Source: a bacterium UBA2219 | Lineage (GTDB): Bacteria; Desulfobacterota; Deferrimicrobia; Deferrimicrobiales; Deferrimicrobiaceae | Reading direction: 5' to 3' | Length of the DNA: 31,810 nt | Assembly: GCA_002327765.1 (NCBI GenBank) | Contig: DCUH01000058.1 | Span: 1-31,810, forward strand | In this document: positions 1 to 7,331 of the stretch, in pieces | Layout: the number at the start of each line of letters is the position of its first letter | How positions within the stretch are numbered: position 1 is the first letter of the stretch | The notes under the pieces: model-generated | What the model saw: only the letters and a program-made list of their open reading frames with translations | The model's database searches: none | Told to the model about the DNA's origin: nothing | Program-made: the position numbers and the translations under genes

Positions 1-254
1 CCACAGAAGAGATCTTCTCTACGGATGGTACGTACGGGAAAGCTATCTATATAGGGGCGAGCGGGTTCGGGGGACACTCTTGGTTTTACGCGGGTGAAGG
101 GAAAGAGTGTCCCCCGCCCGGCTATTAACAAGCCATGCTTACTGATTCACGCGGGGCTTCCACTGAAATGCGGTGGTTTCAAAGACCACCTTTCACAAAG
201 CCCATCCCTCCGTTATCGGCAGGAATTCTTCCTTGAAAAGCCGGATGCCCGGCG
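1..254. other. Gene-free left edge with a hairpin repeat
   Basis: I see no credible coding region here. The first 60 bases are less GC-rich than the rest and contain small palindromes: AGAAGA/TCTTCT at 5-18 and GTACGTAC near 29. A strong hairpin follows at 62-120 and is listed separately. A weaker 6-bp inverted repeat, GGTGGT/ACCACC, lies at 172-190 with a 7-nt loop. It sits downstream of the minus-strand anti-sigma gene, so it could act in termination, but no T-run follows it on either strand. Confidence 0.6.
62..120. repeat. Palindromic hairpin (REP-like) with 13-bp perfect arms
   Basis: GGGGGACACTCTT at 69-81 is perfectly complementary to AAGAGTGTCCCCC at 103-115, with a 21-nt loop. Outside these arms CGGG (62-65) can pair with CCCG (117-120) across a small bulge. 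The left arm is preceded by TTC, giving a TTCGGGG..ACA context that recurs at 23741-23750 in the second palindromic element of the window. It looks like a dispersed extragenic palindrome and has no T-tract typical of a terminator. The family assignment is inference. Confidence 0.6.
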
Positions 255-1313
255 TCACCTCGTCCGCAGCCGCACGGTGTAGGCGATCGTTCCCGGGGTC
301 GGCCCCGCGGGGAGGACGCTCCTCGCCGGCATCCCCCCGGGCGGAATACTGCCGATCTGCCCAAGCTCGTCGATGAACGCCTGCGCCGTGCGTTCCGGCA
401 GGAGCACCCGGACGGCCACCGTGCCTTCGGAGGCGACGCGATCCGTCCCTTCCACGGTCCCTCCAAGGCGGCGCGCGGCTTCCCGTATACGCTCCGCCGC
501 CTCCTCGCGATCCTCCGGGGCCGTTTCCAGCGATACGTCCCTGCCGTACGGGAACGGCGGGCGAAGCCGCGCCGTCCGGGCGGCCTCCGTCGACGGTTCC
601 GTGGTCTCCGCCGAAGGGGATTCCTCCGTAGTGTAGGAGGGCTGGATCCGGCGGAACCGCGTGCTGGCGTTGAGCACCGGCGAGGAGGGCAGGTCGGACA
701 GGGAATAAGCGCGGACCTTCGGGTCCGGCGTGTCTTCCGGAAGGGTGGAGACCGACCTCTCCGCGTCATGGTCCGCTGATTCCCGCGCCCGTTCGGGGGG
801 CGGGGGTGCCGCAGCACGCGGCGTCCAGGCGGGGGGGGGCGTCGCGCGGGCGACTTGCACGGGCGGAGGGGAAACCGCCGGCGGGACGGGTGCCTCGGGC
901 GCCGGGACGGGGGAAGCGATTTCGGCGGGCGGCAGGGCGGGCGCGGCCGTCCGGTCGATCTTCGCCGTCGGGGATCCCGCCCAGTAACGGTATGCGGAGG
1001 CGACGAGCAGGACCGCGGCGGCGGTTCGGAGGGGCACTTTCAACCGCGAGAGAACGGACCGGGCCGGCGCGTCGTGCACGGGCGCCGAACCGCCTTCGGC
1101 GGCGACCGCTTCGCGGATCCGGCTCAGCAGTTCCGGGGGAGCGGGGACCGGGGGCAGGCTGCGGAGCCCTTCCCGAACCGCGTCGAGCGAACGCGCGATC
1201 TCTGCGCATCCGGGGCATTCCCCGAGATGCCGGGAGAGCTCCTCCGCGGCGGTTCCGGACAGGGAGCCGTCCCGGAAATCCGACAGGCGTTCCCGCGTTT
1301 CCCTGCAGTCCAT
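255..1313 (-). CDS. Zinc-finger anti-sigma factor, single-pass membrane protein
   Basis: Predicted anti-sigma factor of 352 residues that would hold the adjacent ECF sigma factor inactive at the inner membrane. The N-terminus has a zf-HC2-type H-x3-C-x2-C motif (His29, Cys33, Cys36, plus Cys3). A Pro/Ala-rich linker leads to one hydrophobic segment at about 94-111, followed by a long Pro-rich, low-complexity region. The C-terminal domain (about 265-352) resembles domains found after the membrane segment in other anti-sigma factors. The start is ATG at 1313 with GGGGGAT upstream. It follows the sigma gene by only 12 nt, so the two are probably co-transcribed. The signal it senses cannot be read from the sequence. 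Confidence 0.82.
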   Translation of the reverse strand: MDCRETRERLSDFRDGSLSGTAAEELSRHLGECPGCAEIARSLDAVREGLRSLPPVPAPPELLSRIREAVAAEGGSAPVHDAPARSVLSRLKVPLRTAAAVLLVASAYRYWAGSPTAKIDRTAAPALPPAEIASPVPAPEAPVPPAVSPPPVQVARATPPPAWTPRAAAPPPPERARESADHDAERSVSTLPEDTPDPKVRAYSLSDLPSSPVLNASTRFRRIQPSYTTEESPSAETTEPSTEAARTARLRPPFPYGRDVSLETAPEDREEAAERIREAARRLGGTVEGTDRVASEGTVAVRVLLPERTAQAFIDELGQIGSIPPGGMPARSVLPAGPTPGTIAYTVRLRTR

Positions 1314-1326
1314 TCCGTATCCCCCT

Positions 1327-1944
1327 TCAGATCACCGGGGCCAGGACACGGCGCAGCGCCATGCGCGCCCGGTGCAGCCGCGACTTGACCGTTCCCAGCG
1401 GCACTTCCGAGAGTTCGGCGATCTCCTCGTGGGAGAACCCCTCCACGTCGGAGAGCAGCACCATCCAGCGGGTTCCCGGATCGAGCCGGCCGAGCGCCTC
1501 GGCGAGAATCTCTCCCATCTCCCGGTTCTCGTAAACCCGCTCAGGGCCGTTCTCTTCCGGGGCGGGCGGCTGGAACTCCATCCCTTCGCCGTCCTCCTGG
1601 GAAACCGGCCAAGGGGTTTCCCGCCCTGCGGCGGTCTTCCTCTGGCGGATGCGGTTCAGGCAGCGGTTCGCCGCGATCCGGAGAAGCCAGGTGGACAGGG
1701 CGGAATCCCCGCGAAACGTATCGAGGTTCCGGTACGCCGAAAGAAAGACCTCCTGCGCCATGTCGAAAGCGTCCTCACGGTCCGACAGCATCCGGGCGCA
1801 GAAGGCGTATACCCGGTCCTGGTGCGCCCGCACGATCGCGTCGAAGGCGCCGGGCTTCCCCTTCCTGTACGCCTCCAAGAGCAGGTCGACCGGCGCGCCT
1901 GCTTCCTTCGGCGTTCCCACGGCGCCTCCTTCTTCTTCCGACAC
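1327..1944 (-). CDS. ECF-type RNA polymerase sigma factor (RpoE-like)
   Basis: A sigma-70 family factor of 205 residues with only regions 2 and 4, typical of extracytoplasmic function sigmas. Region 2 (about 28-95) contains the DAFDMAQEVFLSAYRNLDTF core and a WLLRIAANRCLNRIRQRK-type DNA-contact segment. Region 4 (about 150-200) ends with GTVKSRLHRARMALRRVL, the -35 recognition helix-turn-helix. A charged linker lies between the regions. The start is a GTG at 1944 preceded by GAGGGGG. It sits directly upstream of its likely anti-sigma partner, so both probably form one autoregulated unit. I could not fix a convincing autoregulated promoter by eye. Confidence 0.9.
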   Translation of the reverse strand: MSEEEGGAVGTPKEAGAPVDLLLEAYRKGKPGAFDAIVRAHQDRVYAFCARMLSDREDAFDMAQEVFLSAYRNLDTFRGDSALSTWLLRIAANRCLNRIRQRKTAAGRETPWPVSQEDGEGMEFQPPAPEENGPERVYENREMGEILAEALGRLDPGTRWMVLLSDVEGFSHEEIAELSEVPLGTVKSRLHRARMALRRVLAPVI

Positions 1945-2081
1945 GGGTCCCCCTCTTTCGGTTCCAACATCTTATCGCGGTTTCGGTTTCCGGAAGATTG
2001 CGGCACGGCCCCCTTTGCGATATTTTATATTCACCGGGTAAATTTTCGTCACCACGCGCCGTATCCTTCGGGAGGTGGCCC

Positions 2082-2480
2082 TTGGATCCGTTGTCGATCC
2101 TGTACATCGCGCTGGCCATATCGGCACTGGTCCTGTCGATCGGCATAACGTACACGCTCCTCGGGATCCGGCGGAACGCCGAGCAGCTCACGCAGAGGCT
2201 CGACGAGACGCTCCGACAGGTCGAGATGACGGCCGAGGACCTGCGGAAGACCGATATCGCCCTCCGTGAGGTCGTTTCCGGCGTCGACAAGGCGGTAGCC
2301 AACGTGACCCATTTCACGGAGGGGATCCGGGCCCTGCGGGGGCCCCTGGACGTCGCGGCGAAGGTCCTCGACCATTCCGTGTCCCCGACGCTGGTGGGCC
2401 TCTCCGGGGGGCTGGCAGGGATCCGGGCCGCGGCTTCCCACATTCTCCACAGGTTTGCTGGAAAGGAGGGAACAAGATGA
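2082..2480 (+). CDS. DUF948-type membrane-anchored coiled-coil protein
   Basis: A protein of 132 residues with an N-terminal transmembrane helix (about 5-26) followed by a heptad-like amphipathic region (about 30-90). This matches DUF948 proteins, which have no settled function and often sit beside YtxH genes in general-stress or envelope contexts. I chose the TTG at 2082 because GGAGG lies 6 nt upstream (2071-2075) and translation from it begins directly with the membrane helix. The frame is open back to 1998, but that extension has no good ribosome site and adds a non-conserved-looking leader. Its stop overlaps the next start by 4 bp (ATGA), implying translational coupling. Confidence 0.75.
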   Translation: MDPLSILYIALAISALVLSIGITYTLLGIRRNAEQLTQRLDETLRQVEMTAEDLRKTDIALREVVSGVDKAVANVTHFTEGIRALRGPLDVAAKVLDHSVSPTLVGLSGGLAGIRAAASHILHRFAGKEGTR

Positions 2481-2776
2481 GCGAGGAAAAGTGCGGTTCG
2501 GGAGGGATCCTTCTGGCGTTCCTGGCCGGCGGGCTGGTCGGTGCCGGTCTCGCTCTCCTTTACGCTCCCGCCTCCGGGCGCGAGACGCGCGAGAAGATCA
2601 CCGGGATGGCGGAAGACCTGAAGAAGAAGACCGAGCAGTTGTCCGGCGACGTGAAGCAGAAGGTGGAAGGGTTCGTCGAGGAGGAGCGCTCCGTCCTCAA
2701 GGCCGCGTACGACGCGGGGCGCGATGCCATGAACCGCGAAAAGGCCCGCTTCGCGGAAGTCGCCCCACCGGAGTGA
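2477..2776 (+). CDS. YtxH domain protein
   Basis: A small protein of 99 residues. After a short polar N-terminus comes a glycine-rich hydrophobic segment (about 9-29) ending in the LLYAPxSGRETR signature of YtxH proteins, then a Lys/Glu-rich amphipathic helix that probably forms a coiled coil. YtxH members are membrane-associated and linked to stress or envelope physiology in other bacteria, with no defined biochemistry. The ATG overlaps the stop of the DUF948 gene, and that pairing is common. The AGGAGGG-like site lies inside the upstream gene's last codons. Confidence 0.82.
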   Translation: MSEEKCGSGGILLAFLAGGLVGAGLALLYAPASGRETREKITGMAEDLKKKTEQLSGDVKQKVEGFVEEERSVLKAAYDAGRDAMNREKARFAEVAPPE

Positions 2777-2797
2777 GCCGGGGTTCGTGATGCCGCG

Positions 2798-2828
2798 GGC
2801 GGCGGCCCGTCAATAGCGGGCCGCCGTC
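2798..2828. terminator. Hairpin between convergent genes
   Basis: GGCGGCCCG (2801-2809) and CGGGCCGCC (2817-2825) form a perfect 9-bp stem with a 7-nt loop, extendable by about 3 pairs. It lies between the stops of the YtxH gene (plus) and rubrerythrin (minus), the right place for a bidirectional terminator. No T-run follows, so this rests on position and stem strength alone. Confidence 0.45.
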
Positions 2829-2846
2829 CGCAAAGTTTCCTCCCGT

Positions 2847-3416
2847 CTAGAAATTGGCCTCGATCGCCATGAACCACCCCTGCGGGTGCGCGCAGGTGGG
2901 GCAGACCTTCGGGGCCTCGGTCCCCTCGTGGACCCTTCCGCACTTGGTGCATTTCCACTGGATCGGGGAAGTGCGCTTGTACAGGGTGCCGCTCTTGATC
3001 TGCTCGAGGAGCCGCAGGTACCGCTTCTCGTGGTTCACTTCCGCCTGGGCCACCTGCCGGAAGAGGGTCCCCGCCGCGCCGAAGCCTTCCTCGTCCGCGA
3101 CCTTCCCGAAGGCGGGGTAGAGGTCCGCCCACTCCTCGTGCTCGCCCGCGGCGGCCGCTTCCAGGTTGACGGCGGTGTCCCCGAACCTGCTCGGGTACGT
3201 CGCCTGGATCTCGACGTCGAAGCCCTGCAGCTGCTGGAAGAACCGCTTCGCGTGCATCCTCTCGTGTTCCGCCGTCTCGTTGAAGATGGCCGCGATGACT
3301 TCGTGCCCTTCCTTGGACGCGACCGCTGCGGCGAAACCATAGCGGTTGCGCGCCTGCGATTCGCCCGCGAACGCCGCCATGAGGTTTTTTTCGGTACGGG
3401 ATCCTTTCAGTTCCAT
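2847..3416 (-). CDS. Rubrerythrin
   Basis: A non-haem di-iron peroxidase of 189 residues that reduces hydrogen peroxide in the cytoplasm of anaerobes, with electrons delivered through its rubredoxin domain. The N-terminal ferritin-like four-helix domain (1-140) carries the expected carboxylate and His ligands (Glu19, Glu50, His55, Glu92/Glu95, Glu126, His129). The C-terminal rubredoxin-like domain has CTKCG (156-160) and CPTC (172-175). Length and domain order are those of classical rubrerythrin. The ATG at 3416 has GGAGG 6 nt upstream, and a promoter with TATAAT is visible. It is a monocistronic gene and supports an anaerobic lifestyle. Confidence 0.95.
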   Translation of the reverse strand: MELKGSRTEKNLMAAFAGESQARNRYGFAAAVASKEGHEVIAAIFNETAEHERMHAKRFFQQLQGFDVEIQATYPSRFGDTAVNLEAAAAGEHEEWADLYPAFGKVADEEGFGAAGTLFRQVAQAEVNHEKRYLRLLEQIKSGTLYKRTSPIQWKCTKCGRVHEGTEAPKVCPTCAHPQGWFMAIEANF

Positions 3417-3454
3417 GGTTCCTCCGATCGATTGGGTTGAGAGGGTAGTTTCAT

Positions 3455-3484
3455 ATTATAGGAACCCTTCTCGGAAGGCCGCAA
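3455..3484 (-). promoter_or_regulatory. Predicted sigma-70 promoter of rubrerythrin
   Basis: On the minus strand TTGCGG (3479-3484) is separated by 18 nt from a perfect TATAAT (3455-3460), about 40 nt before the rubrerythrin ATG. The spacer contains a small inverted repeat, CCTTC-CGA-GAAGG (about 3465-3477). It could be an operator for a peroxide or metal regulator, but this is inference from symmetry and position only. Confidence 0.5.
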
Positions 3485-3502
3485 CAACAAAACGGGAAAC
3501 GC

Positions 3503-4360
3503 TCACCCGTTCCGGCGGAGCCCCTTCGCCGCGGCGGTCAGGGCGAAGCAGGCCGCGGCCGCCAGGACCACGGTGGCGCCCGTCGCCGTGTCGAGGTAAT
3601 AGGAGGCGACGAGGCCCGTAAACCCGGAAAGGGCGGCGATCCCCACGGAGATGCGGAACGCGGAAGCGGCCCCCCGCGCCAGGTTGCGGGCCGACGCGGC
3701 CGGGATGACGAGCAGGGCGGTGACGAGGAGGATCCCCACGGTGCGGATCGCCGTCGTCACGACGAGCGCCGTCACCAGGGCGAAGGAGACCTCCACCGCC
3801 CGGACCGGGACGCCTTTCGTCCGGGCGAACCCCTCGTGGATCCCCAGGAGGAGTATCCGGTTGTACGTGATCAGCAGGTAGACGGCGACGAGCAGCAGCA
3901 GCCCCGCCATCCAGGCGATCTCCGCGTCGGAGACCGCGAGGGGATCTCCGTAAAGGAACGACTGCAGGTTCCGCGTCAGCCCCTTCTCGCGGCTGATGAT
4001 CGCGATCCCCAGGGCGATGGCCGTGGAGAAGAAGACGCCGATGACCGTGTCCGTGGAAAGGTCGGTTCGTCCCTTGACCAGGACGATGGCCACGGCAACC
4101 AGGGCGCCGAAGGCGGCCATGGTCCAGGTGGGGCTCACGCCCAGAACGACGCCGAGGGCGACACCGGTGAACGCGGAGTGCCCGATGGCGTCCGAGAAGA
4201 AGGCCATCCGGAACTGGACCAGCGGGACTCCTACGGCCGCGGCCGCCGGCGCGACCAGCATAAGGGCCAGCAGCGCCCGCTTCATGAAGCCCGCTTCCGC
4301 GAAGGCGAAGGGGAGCAGCGCGTCCATCGCGGAGAAGACGGCCTTGAGGATCCCTTCCAT
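3503..4360 (-). CDS. znuB: Zinc ABC transporter permease (ZnuB-like)
   Basis: Membrane permease of 285 residues of the ABC-3 (zinc/manganese) family, with about eight hydrophobic helices. The conserved SDAIGHSAFTGVALG stretch (about residues 55-70) is the family's cytoplasmic coupling region that contacts the ATPase. It would conduct zinc released by ZnuA, powered by ZnuC. The ATG at 4360 begins 4 nt after the znuC stop, so it is the last gene of the coupled fur-znuA-znuC-znuB unit. Zinc rather than manganese is inferred from the His-rich ZnuA, the His-rich tail of ZnuC and the linked Fur-family gene. Confidence 0.88.
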   Translation of the reverse strand: MEGILKAVFSAMDALLPFAFAEAGFMKRALLALMLVAPAAAAVGVPLVQFRMAFFSDAIGHSAFTGVALGVVLGVSPTWTMAAFGALVAVAIVLVKGRTDLSTDTVIGVFFSTAIALGIAIISREKGLTRNLQSFLYGDPLAVSDAEIAWMAGLLLLVAVYLLITYNRILLLGIHEGFARTKGVPVRAVEVSFALVTALVVTTAIRTVGILLVTALLVIPAASARNLARGAASAFRISVGIAALSGFTGLVASYYLDTATGATVVLAAAACFALTAAAKGLRRNG

Positions 4361-4364
4361 GGCG

Positions 4365-5159
4365 TTACCCGTTCCTTTCCCGGTGTTCGTGGATATGGCC
4401 GTGCCCGTCGGCGTGGCTGTGGCGGAACAGGTGGGCGTCCTCGCCGTACATGGACGCGAGGTTTTCGGCGGTGAGCACTTCCGTGGTCGCCCCCTGGCAG
4501 ACGATCCGGCGGTTGAGGCAGATCACCCGGTCGGCGTGCCGGGTCACCACGGACAGGTCGTGGCTCACGAGGAGGAGGCTGAATCGCGAGTCGCGGTGTA
4601 CCTGGGAAAGGAACTCGCAGAACTGCTCCCCGCCGGCGAGGTCCACGCCGGAGACCGGCTCGTCCAGCAGGAGGATGTCGGGCGCGTCGCGAAGCGCCAG
4701 GGCGAAGAGCACGCGCTGCAGCTCTCCGCCGGAGAGCCTTCCCAGCGGGTGGTCGAGAAGGTGGGCCACTCCCGCGCGCTCGAGGCTTTCCCGCGCCGAC
4801 CGGCGCGCTGCGGCGGAGATTCCGAGGAAGACGGGGCGCCGCTGGGCGGAGAGGGCGAAGAAATCGAGGACGGTGAGGGGCGTCTCCCGGTCGAAGTCGA
4901 GGTGCTGCGGGACGTACCCGATGCGGGGGGTTCCCTCCCCGTGCTCCGGGGAGCGGCAGAACCGGATCTCGCCGTCGTACGGCACCTGGCCGAGGATCGC
5001 CTGGAGCAGGGTGGTCTTCCCCGCGCCGTTCGGGCCGATGAGGGCGGTCACCTCGCCGCACCGGATGTCGGCGTCGACCCCGGAAAGGATCTCCCTTCCC
5101 CCCTTGCGGACCGTCAGGTTCCGTATTTCGAGGGTATGGTGGCAGGCGTCGCCGCTCAT
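4365..5159 (-). CDS. znuC: Zinc ABC transporter ATP-binding protein (ZnuC-like)
   Basis: ATPase subunit of 264 residues. Walker A GPNGAGKTT is at 42-50, the signature LSGGELQR is mid-protein, Walker B LLLDEP follows and the switch His is in SHDLS. The C-terminus is strikingly His-rich (His-x-His pairs in the last 22 residues), as in some zinc-importer ATPases, and may bind zinc. The frame stays open far upstream, but the real start is the ATG at 5159, because the upstream part overlaps znuA in another frame and the ATGA junction with the znuA stop (5156-5159) indicates coupling. Confidence 0.9.
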   Translation of the reverse strand: MSGDACHHTLEIRNLTVRKGGREILSGVDADIRCGEVTALIGPNGAGKTTLLQAILGQVPYDGEIRFCRSPEHGEGTPRIGYVPQHLDFDRETPLTVLDFFALSAQRRPVFLGISAAARRSARESLERAGVAHLLDHPLGRLSGGELQRVLFALALRDAPDILLLDEPVSGVDLAGGEQFCEFLSQVHRDSRFSLLLVSHDLSVVTRHADRVICLNRRIVCQGATTEVLTAENLASMYGEDAHLFRHSHADGHGHIHEHRERNG

Positions 5160-6082
5160 GGGCCTGAAAGGGCTTCTTTCAGCGTCGCAAGGTTCCGACG
5201 CATCGCTTTTTCGTAGAACCCCGGGTCCGTCGATCCCGTGGCGACGGGATCGAGCTCGCGGACGGGGATGCCCGCCTCGCGGGCGATCACGTCGGCGATC
5301 CGCTGCGGGTACTGCGGCTCGGCGAAGAGGACCGGGACCCCCTTGTCGCGGATCGTCCGGACGAGCCTGCGGATCTCCCCCGCGGAGGGTTCCTGCCCCG
5401 GGGCGTTCTCGACCCTGCCGACGACCGAAAGCCCGTAATCCCGCGCCAGGTGGTCGAACACGTTGTGGAAAGTGACGACGTTCCTCTTCCGGAAGGAGCG
5501 GGACGCCTCGGCGTATTCCCGGTGGAGCGACTCGAGCCGCCGCACGTACGCGTCGGCGTTCGCGCGGAACCGCGCCTCGTTGCCGGGGGACGCTTCCCGC
5601 AGCGCCTTCTCGATCGCGCGCACCTGGAGGACGGCGTTCCTCGGGCTGACCCAGGTGTGCGGGTTGATGTCGCCGTGCGCGTGACCGTGATTGCGCCCGC
5701 CATGCGCGGCCCCCGCGTCCGGGGAACCGCGCAGCGCCGGCACGGAGGAAGCCGTCTCGACCGTGCGCACCCGCGGGTTCGCCTTGCGGACCGGGTTGCC
5801 CAGGAACTCCTCCATGCCCATCCCGTTGGCGATGAAGAGGTCCGCGGAGGCGATCTTCCGCATGTCGGAGGGGGTAAGCGCGTAGTCGTGCGGGCAGCCG
5901 AGGTCGGCCGGGAGCAGCAGGTCCACCGTCACGCCGGGGATGCCGCCGGCGACGTTCACGGTGAACAGGTACATCGGCAGGAACGAGGCGAGGACCCGCA
6001 GGGGGGCCGCAGAGGCCGATGCGGACAGCCACAGGAGCAGAATGGCCGCGGCGAGGGGCGGGCCAAGACGCTTCGGTTTCAT
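5156..6082 (-). CDS. znuA: Zinc ABC transporter substrate-binding protein (ZnuA-like)
   Basis: Periplasmic cluster A-I metal-binding protein of 308 residues. A signal peptide (about 1-25, cleavage near ASA|AP) precedes the mature domain. Likely zinc ligands are His65 (CPHDY), His142 (NPHTW), His206 (TFHNVF) and Asp278 (ELDP). A His-rich loop (127-142, HGGRNHGHAHGDINPH) just before the second ligand is typical of ZnuA and absent from manganese binders. I chose the ATG at 6082 because it gives the signal peptide and overlaps the stop of the upstream Fur-family gene by 4 bp. The longer open frame runs through that regulator and is not real. Confidence 0.92.
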   Translation of the reverse strand: MKPKRLGPPLAAAILLLWLSASASAAPLRVLASFLPMYLFTVNVAGGIPGVTVDLLLPADLGCPHDYALTPSDMRKIASADLFIANGMGMEEFLGNPVRKANPRVRTVETASSVPALRGSPDAGAAHGGRNHGHAHGDINPHTWVSPRNAVLQVRAIEKALREASPGNEARFRANADAYVRRLESLHREYAEASRSFRKRNVVTFHNVFDHLARDYGLSVVGRVENAPGQEPSAGEIRRLVRTIRDKGVPVLFAEPQYPQRIADVIAREAGIPVRELDPVATGSTDPGFYEKAMRRNLATLKEALSGP

Positions 6083-6510
6083 TTCGCGCCCTCCTTCTTC
6101 CGGCACTCCGGGCAGCTGCCGAAAAACTCGAGCGAGTGGTCCGTGACCTTGAAGCCGAACCGCCTCCGGATGTCGGCCTCGATCCCGGCAAGGTGGCACG
6201 TCGTCACCTGGAACGCCTCGATGCGTCCGCAGCCGCGGCAGACGACACGGTGACGGTGGATCCCCTCTCCCGCCGCCTCGTACCTCCGGCACCTTTCATG
6301 GAGCGCCACGCTCCGCACGAGGCCGAGGGAGGAGAGCAGCGACAGGTTCCGGTAGACGGTGGCCGTGTCCGGTTTCGGCTCCGGGAACCGTTCCCGGATG
6401 TCCTTCGGCGAGAGCGGGATGGAGGTCTCCTCGAGGATCCTCAGAATCCCTTCCCGCCCCCGGGTCGACGTCCGCCCCATCCGCCGCAGCGTTTCAGTGT
6501 GTTTCCCCAT
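6079..6510 (-). CDS. Fur-family metalloregulator (Zur-like)
   Basis: A Fur superfamily repressor of 143 residues. The winged helix (about 20-85) includes the TATVYRNLSLLSSLGLV recognition region, and the dimerisation domain has HRHRVVCRGC and a second CPEC pair, giving the CxxC pairs 91/94 and 133/136 of the structural zinc site. As first gene of the znu operon it is most likely a zinc-responsive Zur, though Fur or PerR function cannot be excluded from sequence alone. The start at 6510 has AGAGG upstream. An ATG 45 nt further upstream lies inside the operator region and is less likely. Two palindromes on its promoter suggest autoregulation. Confidence 0.85.
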   Translation of the reverse strand: MGKHTETLRRMGRTSTRGREGILRILEETSIPLSPKDIRERFPEPKPDTATVYRNLSLLSSLGLVRSVALHERCRRYEAAGEGIHRHRVVCRGCGRIEAFQVTTCHLAGIEADIRRRFGFKVTDHSLEFFGSCPECRKKEGAK

Positions 6511-6522
6511 GGCCGCCTCTTT

Positions 6523-6554
6523 TGCAGATATATTGCAAATGCAAATATATTGCA
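6523..6554 (-). promoter_or_regulatory. Tandem 15-bp palindromes overlapping the zur-znu promoter
   Basis: TGCAGATATATTGCA (6523-6537) and TGCAAATATATTGCA (6540-6554) are near-identical palindromes whose starts are 17 bp apart. Read on the minus strand, TTGCAA (6550-6555) and TATATC (6527-6532) make a 17-nt-spaced -35/-10 pair, so both promoter hexamers lie inside the palindromes. The 7-1-7-like symmetry fits operator sites of Fur-family proteins. That the adjacent regulator binds here is inference. The site also lies about 80 bp upstream of the divergent gene at 6636. Confidence 0.7.
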
Positions 6555-6635
6555 AGCATGGCGGTGCGGGAAGGAACTTTCGGCTTTGCCCGGGAATCCG
6601 GCTTTATAATGAAAAGAACGGAAAGGAGGGAGCAT

Positions 6636-7181
6636 ATGCGCATGAGGAAGACGGCGACTATCCTGGGGGCGGCGGCGGTCCTGTCCCTCCTGCTCTCATA
6701 CTTCCCGGCAATAGCCCGCGCGGGGAGTGGGGACTTGACCCGCCTCGCGGCGGCGGAAAACGGCGACGGGGGGGGGACGTCGGTCAACCTGGTGGTCCAG
6801 CAGGTGACCGTTCGTCCGGTCCGGGCGTACGTAGGGGACGTCATCGAAATCGACGTGGTGATCGACAACAGGGAGGACGGGAGCGATACGACCTGGGCGG
6901 AGGTCTACGCAAACAAGAAGTCGGTCGCGAAGCAGATGTTCCGGTGGGGGAGCCCCGGCGCGGAGCGCAACACCAGGCTTCAGATCCCGTGGGACACGCG
7001 CCGCATGCCTCCCGGCGAATACAAGGTCAAGGTGGAGGCTTTCGTGTTCCACGACGCTTCCCCTTTCGACAACGAGCTCACCCTGAAGCAGCCGGTGATC
7101 CTCGTTGCGCCGGGGAGCGCTTTCCCCGGCGGGGAGCCGGCGGGGGGAAGCGTGACGGAGATCGACCCGAGGTACAAGTGA
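6636..7181 (+). CDS. Secreted protein of unknown function with an Ig-like/CARDB-type domain
   Basis: I do not recognise a specific family. The protein is 181 residues with a clear signal peptide (hydrophobic core about 10-28, cleavage near ARA|GS). The mature part (about 50-165) alternates beta-strand-like segments such as VRPVRAYVGDVIEIDVVIDN and PPGEYKVKVEAFVFHD, resembling CARDB or other Ig-like domains of exported proteins. ATG 6636 is chosen because GGAAAGGAGGG precedes it; the in-frame ATG at 6642 is an alternative. TATAAT at 6605-6610 may be its -10. It is divergent from zur, so the zur operators could also influence it. Confidence 0.7.
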   Translation: MRMRKTATILGAAAVLSLLLSYFPAIARAGSGDLTRLAAAENGDGGGTSVNLVVQQVTVRPVRAYVGDVIEIDVVIDNREDGSDTTWAEVYANKKSVAKQMFRWGSPGAERNTRLQIPWDTRRMPPGEYKVKVEAFVFHDASPFDNELTLKQPVILVAPGSAFPGGEPAGGSVTEIDPRYK

Positions 7182-7331
7182 CGGCCGGCGGGCGGGCGAA
7201 GGAACTATAGGCGGCGGCCGGCATCGCCGGGCGGACGGACCGTCGCGGGCGGCGCTTTTTCGAGCCCGACCGCGGCGGTTTTTTTTCGTCGTGCGCGGGT
7301 CGTCCTGCTACAATGACCCGAGGATGGAATA
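7182..7331 (+). other. Intergenic region with terminator-like and promoter-like signals
   Basis: A GC-rich segment with a small inverted repeat (CCGGC/GCCGG near 7218-7230) is followed by two T-runs, five Ts ending near 7260 and eight Ts at about 7279-7286. A pairing CGCGG/CCGCG (about 7245-7274) lies just before the second run. Termination of the upstream gene here is plausible. TACAAT at 7309-7314 could be a -10 for the methyltransferase gene, but its -35 is weak. Confidence 0.4.

Noticed and set aside
172..190. Terminator of the anti-sigma gene
   Set aside because: The 6-bp inverted repeat lacks a T-run on the minus strand, so I mention it only within the left-edge region.
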